Source of the DNA: Candidatus Latescibacterota bacterium
GTDB taxonomy: Bacteria; Latescibacterota; UBA2968
DNA: 46,746 nt
Assembly (NCBI GenBank): GCA_022823725.1
Contig: JAJEHL010000033.1
Location: forward strand, 1-46,746
Direction of reading: 5' to 3'
The number at the start of each line of letters is the position of its first letter. Within the stretch, counting starts at the first letter, position 1. The translations under genes were made by a program, and so were the position numbers. The notes beneath the pieces were generated by a model. It worked only from the letters and a program-made list of their open reading frames with translations, did not search any database and was not told where the DNA came from. Shown here in pieces: positions 1-7,969 of the stretch.

Positions 1-399
1 GCGCCTGACATTACGCTGAATACCCTCACAGGTGAGCGGTTCAATCTTTATGAACAGCGCGGCAAACCCGTGTTTCTGAATTTTTGGGGAACGTGGTGTG
101 GTCCCTGTGTTGCTGAAATGCCGGATATACAAAAGTTGCAAGATACGATGGGAGACTCTATTCAGGTTGTCGGCATTGGCGTGCGAGACACGCGTAGCCA
201 GGAGTTGCAATTTATCAGAAGATACAGGTACACCTGGACTTTTGTTCTCGATGCGGCGGGAGAAGCGCGCAGTGCGTATGAGGTTACAAGCTATCCCACC
301 TCGCTATTCCTGGATGCTAAGGGCGTAATTGTCCGCAAGTTTGGTTTTGGGAATTACGAGAGGTTCTTAGAAGCGGCGCGACAGGCGATTAATAATTAA
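1..399 (+). CDS. TlpA-like thioredoxin-fold protein (5' truncated)
   Basis: The reading frame is open from base 1, so the N-terminus (probably a signal peptide or lipobox) lies outside the window; 132 residues are visible. The redox motif WCGPC follows the strand FLNFWGTW, as in TlpA/ResA/AhpC-TSA redoxins, and a cis-Pro loop (SYPTSLFLD) lies about 65 residues later. Known family members sit outside the cytoplasmic membrane and reduce disulfides or drive cytochrome maturation. The actual role here is unknown. It ends 40 bases before the secreted LRR gene on the same strand, so the two may be co-transcribed. A GTG at 70 could serve as an internal start, but the family's first beta strand (PDITLNTLTGERFNL) lies upstream of it, so this is a truncated gene and not a short one. 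Confidence 0.85.
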   Translation, partial: APDITLNTLTGERFNLYEQRGKPVFLNFWGTWCGPCVAEMPDIQKLQDTMGDSIQVVGIGVRDTRSQELQFIRRYRYTWTFVLDAAGEARSAYEVTSYPTSLFLDAKGVIVRKFGFGNYERFLEAARQAINN

Positions 400-439
400 G
401 GGCAGTGAGTTTTGAAATTTGTAACTCATGGAGGATCTG

Positions 440-2848
440 ATGCGGAATATAGTTCTGTCAATTTTGTCAATACTCGTGCTTCTGATGTACCCCCTGTTTC
501 TTTCGGCACAAAATAGCTTTTCTCTCTCGCTGGATGTAAATGATACCGCAGGTGATCAAGCAGTTACCTCTGTCAATGTGTCCGCTAATCAGGTTATTGC
601 CATTCAGATTTTCGGCACAGGTATTCAGAATGCGAATGGTCTTGCTGCGCGCTTTGAATACGATGCGAGTCAGGTTGTGTATGAGGGCTTTGATGTTGGC
701 GATGTGTTGCCCAATGCTCAGGCACTGCCAGAGCGAGGTACAGGTTTTGTAGAGATAGGCATTGCGTCTTTGGGTGGTCGTGCAACTGCCGATGGTGGTC
801 TATTGGGTACTGTTCGCTTTCGCGCAACGGCTACATTTTCAGGTACAGCGATTCGGTTGGTGCGTGCAGAACTCAGTCGGGGTGGGCAATTTGAGACTGT
901 AACCCTGAATACGAGTGTTGAGTTACAGTTACAGGTCCTTACGTCAGATTTTAATGGCGATGGCGTGGTTAATTTTGCGGATTTTTTGGCATTTGTGGGT
1001 CAGTTTGGGGCAGGTCAGGGTGATGGGAGATATGAAACGAAGTACGATCTGGATAGCGATGGTGCGATTGGCTTTGGCGATTTTCTGATTTTTAGCAGTA
1101 GCTTTGGCAAAGAGGCCAGTGGTGGTGGCAGTACAACGACAGTTACCATTCCGGATGCAAGCCTGCGCGCAGCAGTCGAGACCGCACTGGGCAAGGCGCG
1201 CGGTGCACCGATCACGCGGGCAGAGATGGCGAGTTTGACACGTCTTGAGGTATCGAATTCGGAGATTCGCGATTTAATCGGACTCGAATTTGCAACCGGT
1301 CTGACATCGCTGAACCTTTCCGATAATAGCATCCCGGACCTCACGCCTCTATCGGGCTTGACCAATCTGACATCGCTGATTCTTTCCTATAATGGTATCA
1401 GAGATATTTCGCCGTTGTCGGGCTTAATCAACCTGACATCGCTGAACCTTTCCTATAATACCATCACAGATATCTCGCCGTTGTCGGGCTTAACCAACCT
1501 GACATTGCTGATTCTTTCTGGCAATTTATTCTCGGATATCTCGCCGTTGTCGGGTTTAACCAACCTGACGTCGCTGAATCTTTCCTATAATAGTATCTCG
1601 GATCTCACACCGCTATCAGGCTTAACCAGCCTGACATTTCTGAGTCTTTACGACGGCATTATGATCAGGGACAGGTCAGCACTGTCGCGTCTGTCCAACC
1701 TGTCAGAAGCAGATATCCCGGATGCCAATTTGCGTGCGGCGATTAAGGTCGCTATGGGCAAGGCGTCAGATGCTCCGATCACCGGTTTTGAGATGGGATT
1801 TTTGTCAGAACTTGAAGCTCCGAACGCGAACATCAGGGACTTGACCGGGCTTGAGTTGGCAACCAGTCTGACGAGTTTGAACCTCGGCACAGAATTCGTG
1901 TCTCGTGTGGGTTATGTTAATAGTAACCATATTTCCGATTTTTCGCTTCTATCGGGCTTGACCAACCTGACAAGGCTGGCTCTTGGCGGCAACTCAATTT
2001 CGGACCTTTCTGCACTATCTGGTGCTCTATCGAGCTTGCCCAATCTGGAACGGCTGTATCTTGACACCAACAGCATCTCGGATGTGTCTGCAATCTCAGG
2101 ATTTACCAGGCTGAGGGTGTTGCTTCTTTACAATAACAACATCTCCGACGTCTCGCCCCTGTCGGGCTTGACCAATCTGGAACAGCTATATCTTGAAAAC
2201 AACAGCATCTCGGATGTGTCCGCCCTGTCCGGTTTGACCAATCTGGCATGGCTGGGGCTTTCCGCCAACAACATCTCGAATGTGTCCTCACTGTCGGGCT
2301 TGCCCAATCTGAGACAGCTATTTCTTGAAAGCAACAGCATGTCGGATGTGTCTTCACTGTCGGGCTTGAACAGCCTGCTATCGCTGACTCTTTCCAGCAA
2401 TAACATCTCGGATATATCTGCACTGTCCGGCTTGAATAATCTAAGGTCGCTGTCTCTTTTCAGCAATAACATCTCGGACATATCTGCCCTGTCCAGCTTG
2501 AACAACCTGACATCGCTGTCTCTTTTCCGCAACAATATCTCGGATATATCTGCCCTGTCCAGCTTGACCAATCTAAGGTCGTTGTCTCTTTCCAGTAACA
2601 ACATCTCGGATATATCGCCCCTGGTCGTAAATACGGGATTGAGCAGTGGAGATGTGGTTGATGTACGGAATAATCCGTTGAGTACCATATCAATCAATAC
2701 GCACATTCCAGCTCTTCAGGGCAGAGGGATTGATGTGCGTTTTGGCGCGTTGAAGCCCGCGGTGGAGAAGATAGAAATACCCGGTGAGATGATGGAGCCG
2801 TTTAAGAGTGAGGAATGGAAAAGAAAAGACGTGATCAGTTCAAAATGA
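440..2848 (+). CDS. Secreted cohesin/dockerin-like protein with two internalin-type LRR arrays
   Basis: This 802-residue exported protein begins with a signal peptide (hydrophobic residues 3-20, LFLSAQ cleavage region). I chose ATG 440 because GGAGGA lies just upstream at 430-435; an in-frame ATG at 428 would add four residues and place that Shine-Dalgarno inside the gene. Residues about 25-165 form a cohesin-like beta domain. Residues about 170-225 hold two EF-hand loops of the dockerin type (DFNGDGVVNFAD and DLDSDGAIGFGD). Two leucine-rich-repeat arrays follow, each opened by the same helical cap (IPDASLRAAVETALGKA and IPDANLRAAIKVAMGKA, near residues 236 and 425). Repeats are 22 residues (66 bp) with the NxISDISPLSGLTNL pattern of internalin/SDS22-type LRRs. 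No sortase or T9SS sorting signal is visible at the C-terminus. A role in surface binding is an inference. The head module is homologous to that of the giant gene at 38305. Confidence 0.9.
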   Translation: MRNIVLSILSILVLLMYPLFLSAQNSFSLSLDVNDTAGDQAVTSVNVSANQVIAIQIFGTGIQNANGLAARFEYDASQVVYEGFDVGDVLPNAQALPERGTGFVEIGIASLGGRATADGGLLGTVRFRATATFSGTAIRLVRAELSRGGQFETVTLNTSVELQLQVLTSDFNGDGVVNFADFLAFVGQFGAGQGDGRYETKYDLDSDGAIGFGDFLIFSSSFGKEASGGGSTTTVTIPDASLRAAVETALGKARGAPITRAEMASLTRLEVSNSEIRDLIGLEFATGLTSLNLSDNSIPDLTPLSGLTNLTSLILSYNGIRDISPLSGLINLTSLNLSYNTITDISPLSGLTNLTLLILSGNLFSDISPLSGLTNLTSLNLSYNSISDLTPLSGLTSLTFLSLYDGIMIRDRSALSRLSNLSEADIPDANLRAAIKVAMGKASDAPITGFEMGFLSELEAPNANIRDLTGLELATSLTSLNLGTEFVSRVGYVNSNHISDFSLLSGLTNLTRLALGGNSISDLSALSGALSSLPNLERLYLDTNSISDVSAISGFTRLRVLLLYNNNISDVSPLSGLTNLEQLYLENNSISDVSALSGLTNLAWLGLSANNISNVSSLSGLPNLRQLFLESNSMSDVSSLSGLNSLLSLTLSSNNISDISALSGLNNLRSLSLFSNNISDISALSSLNNLTSLSLFRNNISDISALSSLTNLRSLSLSSNNISDISPLVVNTGLSSGDVVDVRNNPLSTISINTHIPALQGRGIDVRFGALKPAVEKIEIPGEMMEPFKSEEWKRKDVISSK

Positions 2849-2882
2849 GTGTCTGTTTTGATGAAGAATCGTTATAATGGAA

Positions 2883-2915
2883 AAGAGCGAGCCAAAAAGG
2901 ACTCGCTCTTTTTTT
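2883..2915. terminator. Bidirectional rho-independent terminator
   Basis: AAGAGCGAG (2883-2891) pairs with CTCGCTCTT (2902-2910), and CC/GG can extend the stem into the loop. A T-run follows on the + strand and an A-run precedes it, so it works for both the LRR gene (+) and the convergent isomerase gene (-). Confidence 0.85.
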
Positions 2916-2933
2916 GTCGATAGATCGGCGCGA

Positions 2934-3683
2934 TTATCCGGCTAATGCGCGCATGGTTTCGACGCATCGGGTCAGGGCGGGTACTGGGTTTTCGACGTCG
3001 GCTTCATATTCAATAACGGCCATGCCGTCAAAGCCGCTTTTTTCGAGGCCCGCGACAAAGGCCGGGAGGTCGAGCGTGCCTTCTCCGACGACGGTATCGT
3101 GCCATTGGCCGTTGGGGTCAAAGACGAAGTCTTTGTAGTGGATGCCGTAGATTTGTCCGGCGAAGTCTTCTGCCCATTTGACGGGGTTGCCCTGACGGGG
3201 ACCGATTTGCAAGGCCCAGGCTGTGTCGATGCACAGGCCAATTTCGGGCGCGCCGAGGCCGATGAGGTGTTTGAGTACGCCGGGTTGTCCACCAAAGTGA
3301 TATCCGCCGTGACAGTGTATGCCCACGCGTATGCCGTATTCCCGACACCATGCGCGTACCTGTGTGATGGCTTTGGGATAGGATTCGAGCTGGAAATGGC
3401 AGGAGATGTGTTTGGCACCTGCAATGGCGGCGCATTCAAAGTAGGATTTTTCAGCGGGGTCGCCCGTGAAGGTTTGTACGCCGATGGAGATGACGGAGAC
3501 GCCTGCGTCGTTGTAGGTTTTGACGATGTCTTTCCAGGCGTCAGGGTCTTTGAAGTCGGCGTGGGCCTGGCAGACTTCGATTTTGTCGAGGCCGATGTCT
3601 TTTACTTTTTGGGCGACGTCGGCGTTGTCTTTGAAGTAGCGAAAGCAAAAACTTTGGACTCCGTAATCCAGTGCTGCACTCAT
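2934..3683 (-). CDS. Sugar phosphate isomerase/epimerase (xylose isomerase-like TIM barrel)
   Basis: This 249-residue cytoplasmic protein of the AP-endonuclease-2/IolE-IolI superfamily opens with the typical strand YGVQSFCFRYF. Candidate metal ligands sit at strand ends as in the family: a Glu in the DKIEVCQAH strand, His in GIHCHGG, Asp in GLCIDTAW, His in YGIHYKDF and a final Glu in MAVIEYEAD. The ATG at 3683 is preceded by a good AAGGAG. Family members isomerise or epimerise ketoses, inosose or related sugars; the substrate here cannot be told. It lies downstream of the nucleoside hydrolase on the same strand but is separated by a REP-like hairpin, so co-transcription is uncertain. It is somewhat shorter than the usual 270-300 residues. 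Confidence 0.85.
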   Translation of the reverse strand: MSAALDYGVQSFCFRYFKDNADVAQKVKDIGLDKIEVCQAHADFKDPDAWKDIVKTYNDAGVSVISIGVQTFTGDPAEKSYFECAAIAGAKHISCHFQLESYPKAITQVRAWCREYGIRVGIHCHGGYHFGGQPGVLKHLIGLGAPEIGLCIDTAWALQIGPRQGNPVKWAEDFAGQIYGIHYKDFVFDPNGQWHDTVVGEGTLDLPAFVAGLEKSGFDGMAVIEYEADVENPVPALTRCVETMRALAG

Positions 3684-3695
3684 GTAAAACTCCTT

Positions 3696-3748
3696 CCAGT
3701 GGTTATGGTTGTCATTGCGGCATGGTTTTGAGCCGCAATCCAGTGGTT
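3696..3748. repeat. REP-like intergenic palindrome flanked by direct repeats
   Basis: ATTGCGGC (3714-3721) and GCCGCAAT (3732-3739) form a perfect 8-bp inverted repeat with a 10-base loop. It is flanked by CCAGTGGTT at 3696-3704 and 3740-3748. The GTCATTGCGG...CCGCAATCC layout resembles the extragenic palindromes scattered in many bacterial genomes. There is no T-tract, so it is not a clear terminator. Confidence 0.55.
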
Positions 3749-3780
3749 TTGCTTGTTATTGAAATAATCCCCAGCCTCAT

Positions 3781-4695
3781 TTAACCTGCCCTTTCCAATT
3801 TTCTGAATACATCGGCAAAGATGGCGTTGCGGTTGAGTTGCGTGGCTACGCGCATGAAATGCCGATTGGGGTCGTGACTCCAGGTTATTTGGTCGGTGAG
3901 TATGGGGCTGTGTACCAGTTGGGTTGTGACCCAGTTTGGGTTGACGAGGTAAGCCGTGGCCGAGAGGTCCCAGATTTCTTTTGCCCATGCGTAGTGGTTT
4001 TTGTGATAGCCGCGAACGGTTTCGGTGAGGAAGTCGCCTATGGCACTTTTGCCCGCGACATGGGTTTCGAGTTCGGGCAGTGTGGTGAGGAGGTGAGAGG
4101 CGACATTGCGACAGGGGATCTGGACGAGGGGTACGCCGCTGTCGAAGATGATGCGCGCGGCGAGGATGTCTTGTCGCAGGTTAAATTCGAGGGTGTTGGC
4201 CCAACTGTGTTCGTGTCCGCCGAGCCAGACGACGACGATGCGTTTGATGATTTCGGGTTCGAGGAGGATGGCAGATGCCACATTGGTGATGGCGCCGATG
4301 GCTGTGACATAGAGCGGGTCATCAGATGCCCTGGCTTTGTCAATGAGGTCGCGTACGGCGTCGTTGTCCTGCGGTGTGTCTGGTGCTGTGAGATAGTTTG
4401 TGGAGCCGCGAAATACGAGGTTGTCATTGTGGATGTTGAGGCGGTTGAGGAGGCGGATGATTTCGTCGTAGCTTCGTTCCATGCCGTCGCCCGGTCCGCT
4501 GGCGCGCTGGTTGTGAAAGGGCGCGGCATAGATGGCTTCAACCGAGATTTTCTCGGGAGATAAAAGTGCGTGCGCCACGGCGAATTGGTCATCGACTTCG
4601 TTATATGTGTCCGTGTCGAGCACCACGCGCACTTTGCCTGATGGCGGTGCTAATCTGTCAATGCGCTGAGCATGTGTGAAGGTTGGGAAGTTCAT
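3781..4695 (-). CDS. Nucleoside hydrolase (IUNH family)
   Basis: This 304-residue protein carries the N-terminal calcium-binding signature DTDTYNEVDDQFA (residues 27-39; Asp27, Asp29, Asp35, Asp36) that defines ribonucleoside hydrolases, and a late Asp243 in WDLSA. Known members split the N-glycosidic bond of nucleosides to a base plus ribose. In many of them the residue just before the late calcium ligand is a catalytic His; here it is Trp242, so substrate range or leaving-group activation may differ. No signal peptide is seen, so it should act in the cytoplasm. The gene starts 14 bases after the DUF1828-type gene and has no obvious Shine-Dalgarno, which suggests it relies on upstream translation or is a readthrough gene of that cassette. 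Confidence 0.88.
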   Translation of the reverse strand: MNFPTFTHAQRIDRLAPPSGKVRVVLDTDTYNEVDDQFAVAHALLSPEKISVEAIYAAPFHNQRASGPGDGMERSYDEIIRLLNRLNIHNDNLVFRGSTNYLTAPDTPQDNDAVRDLIDKARASDDPLYVTAIGAITNVASAILLEPEIIKRIVVVWLGGHEHSWANTLEFNLRQDILAARIIFDSGVPLVQIPCRNVASHLLTTLPELETHVAGKSAIGDFLTETVRGYHKNHYAWAKEIWDLSATAYLVNPNWVTTQLVHSPILTDQITWSHDPNRHFMRVATQLNRNAIFADVFRKLERAG

Positions 4696-4709
4696 GGATG
4701 TCTGCTTTT

Positions 4710-5501
4710 TTACGCGGCTTCTTGTAATTTCGCGATGTTTTCAGGTTCATGTCTTTCTTGCCATCTTATATAATTCGCTCCTCCCGCCTCCAGCGCGTCT
4801 ATATAATCCTGGTTGATGTTCTTGTCTCGGTCATTGATAACCGCGAGTCCCGAGACCTGTTTGCCTGTCAATGTCTTTCTATATTCCAAAATATCTTTCC
4901 ACATAAACAGAAAACTGGATAGAGATGCCCTGTTGATACTGTTGAAGCACTTTAGCACAATTTCCTTTTCTCGATATGCCACCTGAAAATCGAAGCTGAA
5001 TTCAATACCCACAGACCCTCTGGAAATGAATTCAGGTGTATAGACTATCATTTTCTCATCCAGATATCCCCGTACGTCATCTTTGAAAATATTGACAACC
5101 GTGGGCTTGGCAAGTACGTAGAAGTTGCTGACTTCTAACATCGCTTGAAGCAAATCATGCTTTCTTTGAGGAAAATCGGATTCTCTGTTGGCTTGTGTTA
5201 CAAGTTCGTTGCTGTTATTGGTCACCCCATAACTGGTCAGGACTCTGTCCAGAAGTTCTCTTCGAGATGGCGAGCGGGAGAAAGAAACGCCCATTAACTC
5301 CAAATCGTGGAGTGTCTTGCCGTCATCGGAGAGCATGATTTTATTCCCCTCCTTCTTGGCGTATATTTCCAGTGTGTCATTGAACAGGCCAGTAAAGGGA
5401 GTGGAAATAAGACTCCAATCACTATCGTTTCCCATAGGAATATAAGTTTTCGACCTGAGCCAGGTATAATACTTGTCTTCTTGTTCAGCAAGCCAGTTCA
5501 T
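4710..5501 (-). CDS. DUF1828/DUF1829-type protein
   Basis: I read this 263-residue soluble protein as a DUF1828 plus DUF1829 protein. The N-terminal part (about residues 30-125) has the family's DTLEIYAKKEGNKIMLSDDG segment with the LSDDGKTL core. The C-terminal part (about 150-240) has the FDFQVAYREKEIVLKCFN segment and the VINDRDKNINQDYIDALE tail. The function of these domains is unknown to me; they turn up in accessory and mobile regions. The start ATG overlaps the stop of the upstream gene by ATGA, so the two are translationally coupled and probably work together. No membrane segment or nuclease motif is evident. Confidence 0.75.
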   Translation of the reverse strand: MNWLAEQEDKYYTWLRSKTYIPMGNDSDWSLISTPFTGLFNDTLEIYAKKEGNKIMLSDDGKTLHDLELMGVSFSRSPSRRELLDRVLTSYGVTNNSNELVTQANRESDFPQRKHDLLQAMLEVSNFYVLAKPTVVNIFKDDVRGYLDEKMIVYTPEFISRGSVGIEFSFDFQVAYREKEIVLKCFNSINRASLSSFLFMWKDILEYRKTLTGKQVSGLAVINDRDKNINQDYIDALEAGGANYIRWQERHEPENIAKLQEAA

Positions 5502-6007
5502 GATGATACCCTCTCGAATCTGGTTTCCAGGTTTATTCTCACGGCAAATTCTTGTATCACGGAAAAGATGTCTGTTGTAGTTGTTATATCTTTTGTGGGG
5601 AACTCATCATCAGCCAAAGGAATTGCCCATGCCAAAGGCTTGTAATCCTCAACATGATAGTGGATATGGTGTTCGTGATAGTCAAACCATTTTCCAGCAT
5701 AGGGTTTGAAACGATTAGGCAAGCTACTTTTGATTTCTCTGGGATTCAGATGCTGCCCATGGTAGTCAATCCGTAACAGCCCAGTTTTTGATGTGTCTTC
5801 TTGAAAATGCAACGTAATTTTAAGGTGATTTTTTAAGCTTTGTTGAATGTCAAAAAGAAAAGAATAATTGGGTTCCTGCTCTGCATATAAAAAATATCTC
5901 GCCTTTCCATTTGTCCAACGCCAGTATATAACGTCAACAGGACTGCCCTTTTGTATCACTTTCTTGGATAATCCTATCAAACGCCTGGCCTCCTGATTGG
6001 TCAGCAT
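5498..6007 (-). CDS. Unknown protein of the DUF1828-linked cassette (DUF6978-like?)
   Basis: This 169-residue soluble protein is not firmly recognised. Its layout (an opening helix LTNQEARRLIGLSKKV, strands with YRWTNG-type residues, and a His-rich segment EHHIHYHVEDYKPLAWA followed by an acidic stretch) resembles small unknown proteins, possibly DUF6978, found next to DUF1828 genes; that assignment is from memory and weak. The conserved-looking HxxHxH cluster could bind a metal or act catalytically. The start is supported by GAAGGA five bases upstream, located inside the end of the 52-residue gene. The stop overlaps the next gene's start by four bases. The three genes therefore form a compact coupled operon. 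Confidence 0.65.
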   Translation of the reverse strand: MLTNQEARRLIGLSKKVIQKGSPVDVIYWRWTNGKARYFLYAEQEPNYSFLFDIQQSLKNHLKITLHFQEDTSKTGLLRIDYHGQHLNPREIKSSLPNRFKPYAGKWFDYHEHHIHYHVEDYKPLAWAIPLADDEFPTKDITTTTDIFSVIQEFAVRINLETRFERVSS

Positions 6008-6008
6008 A

Positions 6009-6167
6009 CTATTCCTTCATCTTGTCGCGCGTAGATCCACAACTTGCCGATCTTCCGGGTGCTTTTTGGTTTTGGAGATGAGCAACAAGAGCTTCGATAT
6101 CATACCTATGCTCCCGTGCGATGCTGTCTTTGATCTGCCAGAGTTCTTCAATAATTTTGTCAGACAT
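6009..6167 (-). CDS. 52-residue antitoxin-like small protein
   Basis: The small gene MSDKIIEELWQIKDSIAREH... ends with TAG one base before the ATG of the next gene. The pattern IIEELWQIKD-x5-YDIEALVAHLQ matches a family of tiny proteins common in cyanobacteria, Poribacteria and relatives (typically IIEE-x-R-x-IRD-x5-F/YDLDAI), which are often annotated as hypothetical or antitoxin-like. Two predicted helices and no membrane segment are seen. The coupling to two unknown genes suggests an antitoxin-like or adaptor role; this is an inference. An 88%-identical piece of its first codons recurs at 7580-7630. A longer 79-residue frame over the same bases was rejected because it has no family pattern and runs through this gene. 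Confidence 0.7.
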   Translation of the reverse strand: MSDKIIEELWQIKDSIAREHRYDIEALVAHLQNQKAPGRSASCGSTRDKMKE

Positions 6168-6282
6168 CTTCGAATATCGTGTGCTTTCCCAATACCATAC
6201 ACAAACGAGACCCGCTTGATTTTGATGGTCTCGTGCGCTTTAGAGTCACACATCACATTTGTTTCTATCTTTCAATAAACCG

Positions 6283-7560
6283 TCATTGATCCTCGCATGC
6301 GTGTGAATCGTTGTCTCTGTCGAGATTAGCTGAATTCATTTCGTACGTGCGTTTCTCGGCATCATTCCAGGCCTCAGAATACGTTCCGCCGTTTTTGTTT
6401 ACGCCTTTGGGCCAATCAACACGCATCTCGGCACAAGAAGAATATTTTTTTACGGGAGGATGTTCGGGTTGTTCAGAAACGGATTGTGTCTTGCCGAAGT
6501 TTGCGACAAAGAGCAGAAAATCAGCGAAATCGACAATTCCATTGTTGTCAAGGTCTCCTGAGAGTCGGGGTTTATCAATATAGACGGTGTCTCTTACCGT
6601 GACTTTGATCGTATCGCCTGGAGAATAAACGGTATCTCGAACCGTCACAGTTATCGTATCCCTCCCTGTAACGGCGATGGTATCTCTCGGGATAAAGAAT
6701 GCACGGTCATCATCCGCATTGGTGTAAAAAGCGTTCTCATTGAGAAATCTAAATGAGACATGGGTGAGTACTTGTATGTCGTTACCGTCACCAAAAAGTG
6801 GTCTGATGTTAAGAGAGAAATCCTTTTGGGACGATGGGAGCATATACGATTCACTTGTTGCGACATACGTATTTTCTATATCAGCAACTGTTCCATCGCT
6901 GAGCAATACGACGACAATAACCTCGACATATTCTAAGGTTTCCGAGAGACCATTAGATACTGTCCCCGTCACCTCTCGATAACCAAAATTAACGTCAGAA
7001 ATCGATACTGTGTTATCGAGAACTTTGACATCGGTGTTGACATGCGCTTGTAATGTCCAGGTCCATTCCACCGCGTATCTACTATTATCGGCATTCATAT
7101 TTTCAGGGATCTCGGTCAGGCCAAGAAAATATCCCTTTTCCAGTGGTGGAATGTAGTCTTCCTCAATATCAAAAATAGAACTGCGGATACTCGCTGGCAG
7201 ACCGACGATAGTATATACTCTTTCTGTTCCCAAATCATTGCCAGCAGCATCTCTCCAGAAAAATGTAAGGGTGATATCGTAAACACCACCGTAACTATCA
7301 TTCAACAGTGTGCCAGTAATATAGTAGTGATTGCTTAGACTTGCCTCTGTTATATCAAAACTATGCAGGATGATCCCATTGGTTACTTCCGCTGACACTT
7401 TGGTGCTTCGATTTTCATTAAGGGTTCCTGTATAAGAACCTTGACCAACAAATTGTTGCGATTGTGCATAAGCGTGTGTGAAGCTTGTGATAAGCATAAA
7501 AACGAATAGACAAGCAACTGTTTTTATTATCTGATGGATATGAAGATCAGGTATGGTCAT
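6283..7560 (-). CDS. Secreted protein with dockerin-like EF-hand and Excalibur-like C-terminus
   Basis: This 425-residue protein starts at ATG 7560, which gives a clean signal peptide (hydrophobic TVACLFVFMLITSF, cleavage near AYAQ). The open frame extends upstream to 7650, but that part is a decayed copy of the 52-residue gene. The middle is beta-rich with no family recognised. Around residues 290-330 there are short repeats of the form RDTIxVTVRDT. A single dockerin-like loop (DLDNNGIVDFADFLLF) follows. The end carries an Excalibur-like calcium module with YSSCAEMRVDWP and NLDRDNDSHACE, the Cys pair and DxDxD pattern of that family. It is likely exported or cell-surface and calcium dependent; the target is unknown. 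GAGGAG lies unusually close to the ATG. Confidence 0.75.
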   Translation of the reverse strand: MTIPDLHIHQIIKTVACLFVFMLITSFTHAYAQSQQFVGQGSYTGTLNENRSTKVSAEVTNGIILHSFDITEASLSNHYYITGTLLNDSYGGVYDITLTFFWRDAAGNDLGTERVYTIVGLPASIRSSIFDIEEDYIPPLEKGYFLGLTEIPENMNADNSRYAVEWTWTLQAHVNTDVKVLDNTVSISDVNFGYREVTGTVSNGLSETLEYVEVIVVVLLSDGTVADIENTYVATSESYMLPSSQKDFSLNIRPLFGDGNDIQVLTHVSFRFLNENAFYTNADDDRAFFIPRDTIAVTGRDTITVTVRDTVYSPGDTIKVTVRDTVYIDKPRLSGDLDNNGIVDFADFLLFVANFGKTQSVSEQPEHPPVKKYSSCAEMRVDWPKGVNKNGGTYSEAWNDAEKRTYEMNSANLDRDNDSHACEDQ

Positions 7561-7579
7561 ACTCCTCGCTTTCCGTTCC

Positions 7580-7630
7580 GCTTTGTTCAGCCAGAGTTTC
7601 TCAATAATTTTGTCAGACATCTTCAAATAT
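7580..7630 (-). repeat. Decayed second copy of the 52-residue gene's start
   Basis: These 51 bases match 6127-6177 with about six differences and encode MSDKIIEKLWLNKA in the same orientation. After that the likeness ends and the frame runs on, in frame, into the signal peptide of the secreted protein. It looks like a remnant of a duplicated small gene. Confidence 0.7.
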
Positions 7631-7828
7631 TCCCAAATCAAAAACGACATACAACCAATAATTGATTAGCCAAATTGATTAGCTAAAACCATTAAGCACA
7701 GCGTGTGAGTCCGTCTCGCAGGGAACATCTTTATGCCGTTATAACTGTGCAGGCCACATTAGGTCGTATTATCACAAAAACGATTTGCGCTGTGCCAGCC
7801 CCTCGGCGTTTGAGAGCGGCATTTTTTG

Positions 7829-7880
7829 CCTACTTTTCTTCAGACGCTCAATCGCGTCTTCTCTGGTGACAAAAAGTAGG
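7829..7880. other. Nested hairpin in a 319-base gap
   Basis: The gap 7651-7969 holds no gene I can support. CCTACTTTT (7829-7837) pairs with AAAAGTAGG (7872-7880), enclosing AGACGC (7842-7847) and GCGTCT (7854-7859). It lies downstream of the minus-strand gene ending at 7970 and may end that transcript, or may be a structured repeat. The rest is AT-rich. Confidence 0.45.
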
Positions 7881-7969
7881 TCGCCGAAGGCATAAAAAGA
7901 AAAATTTTAAAAAACTTTATAGGTCATTTCACCACAAATGAATTATGCACACCCCTCTAATAACTATCG

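Noticed and set aside
1290-2640. Regularly spaced repeats as a possible CRISPR array
   Set aside because: The 66-bp periodicity is coding LRR sequence without conserved repeats and unique spacers.
2128-2706. 192-residue repetitive minus-strand frame opposite the LRR gene
   Set aside because: It is the antisense of 66-bp LRR repeats, with no family pattern and no ribosome site.
3099-3731. Plus-strand frame of 210 codons opposite the isomerase
   Set aside because: It is antisense to a well-supported TIM-barrel gene with ribosome site and metal-ligand motifs.
6017-6256. 79-residue minus-strand frame
   Set aside because: It overlaps the 52-residue gene in another frame; the latter has a family pattern and tight coupling to the next gene.
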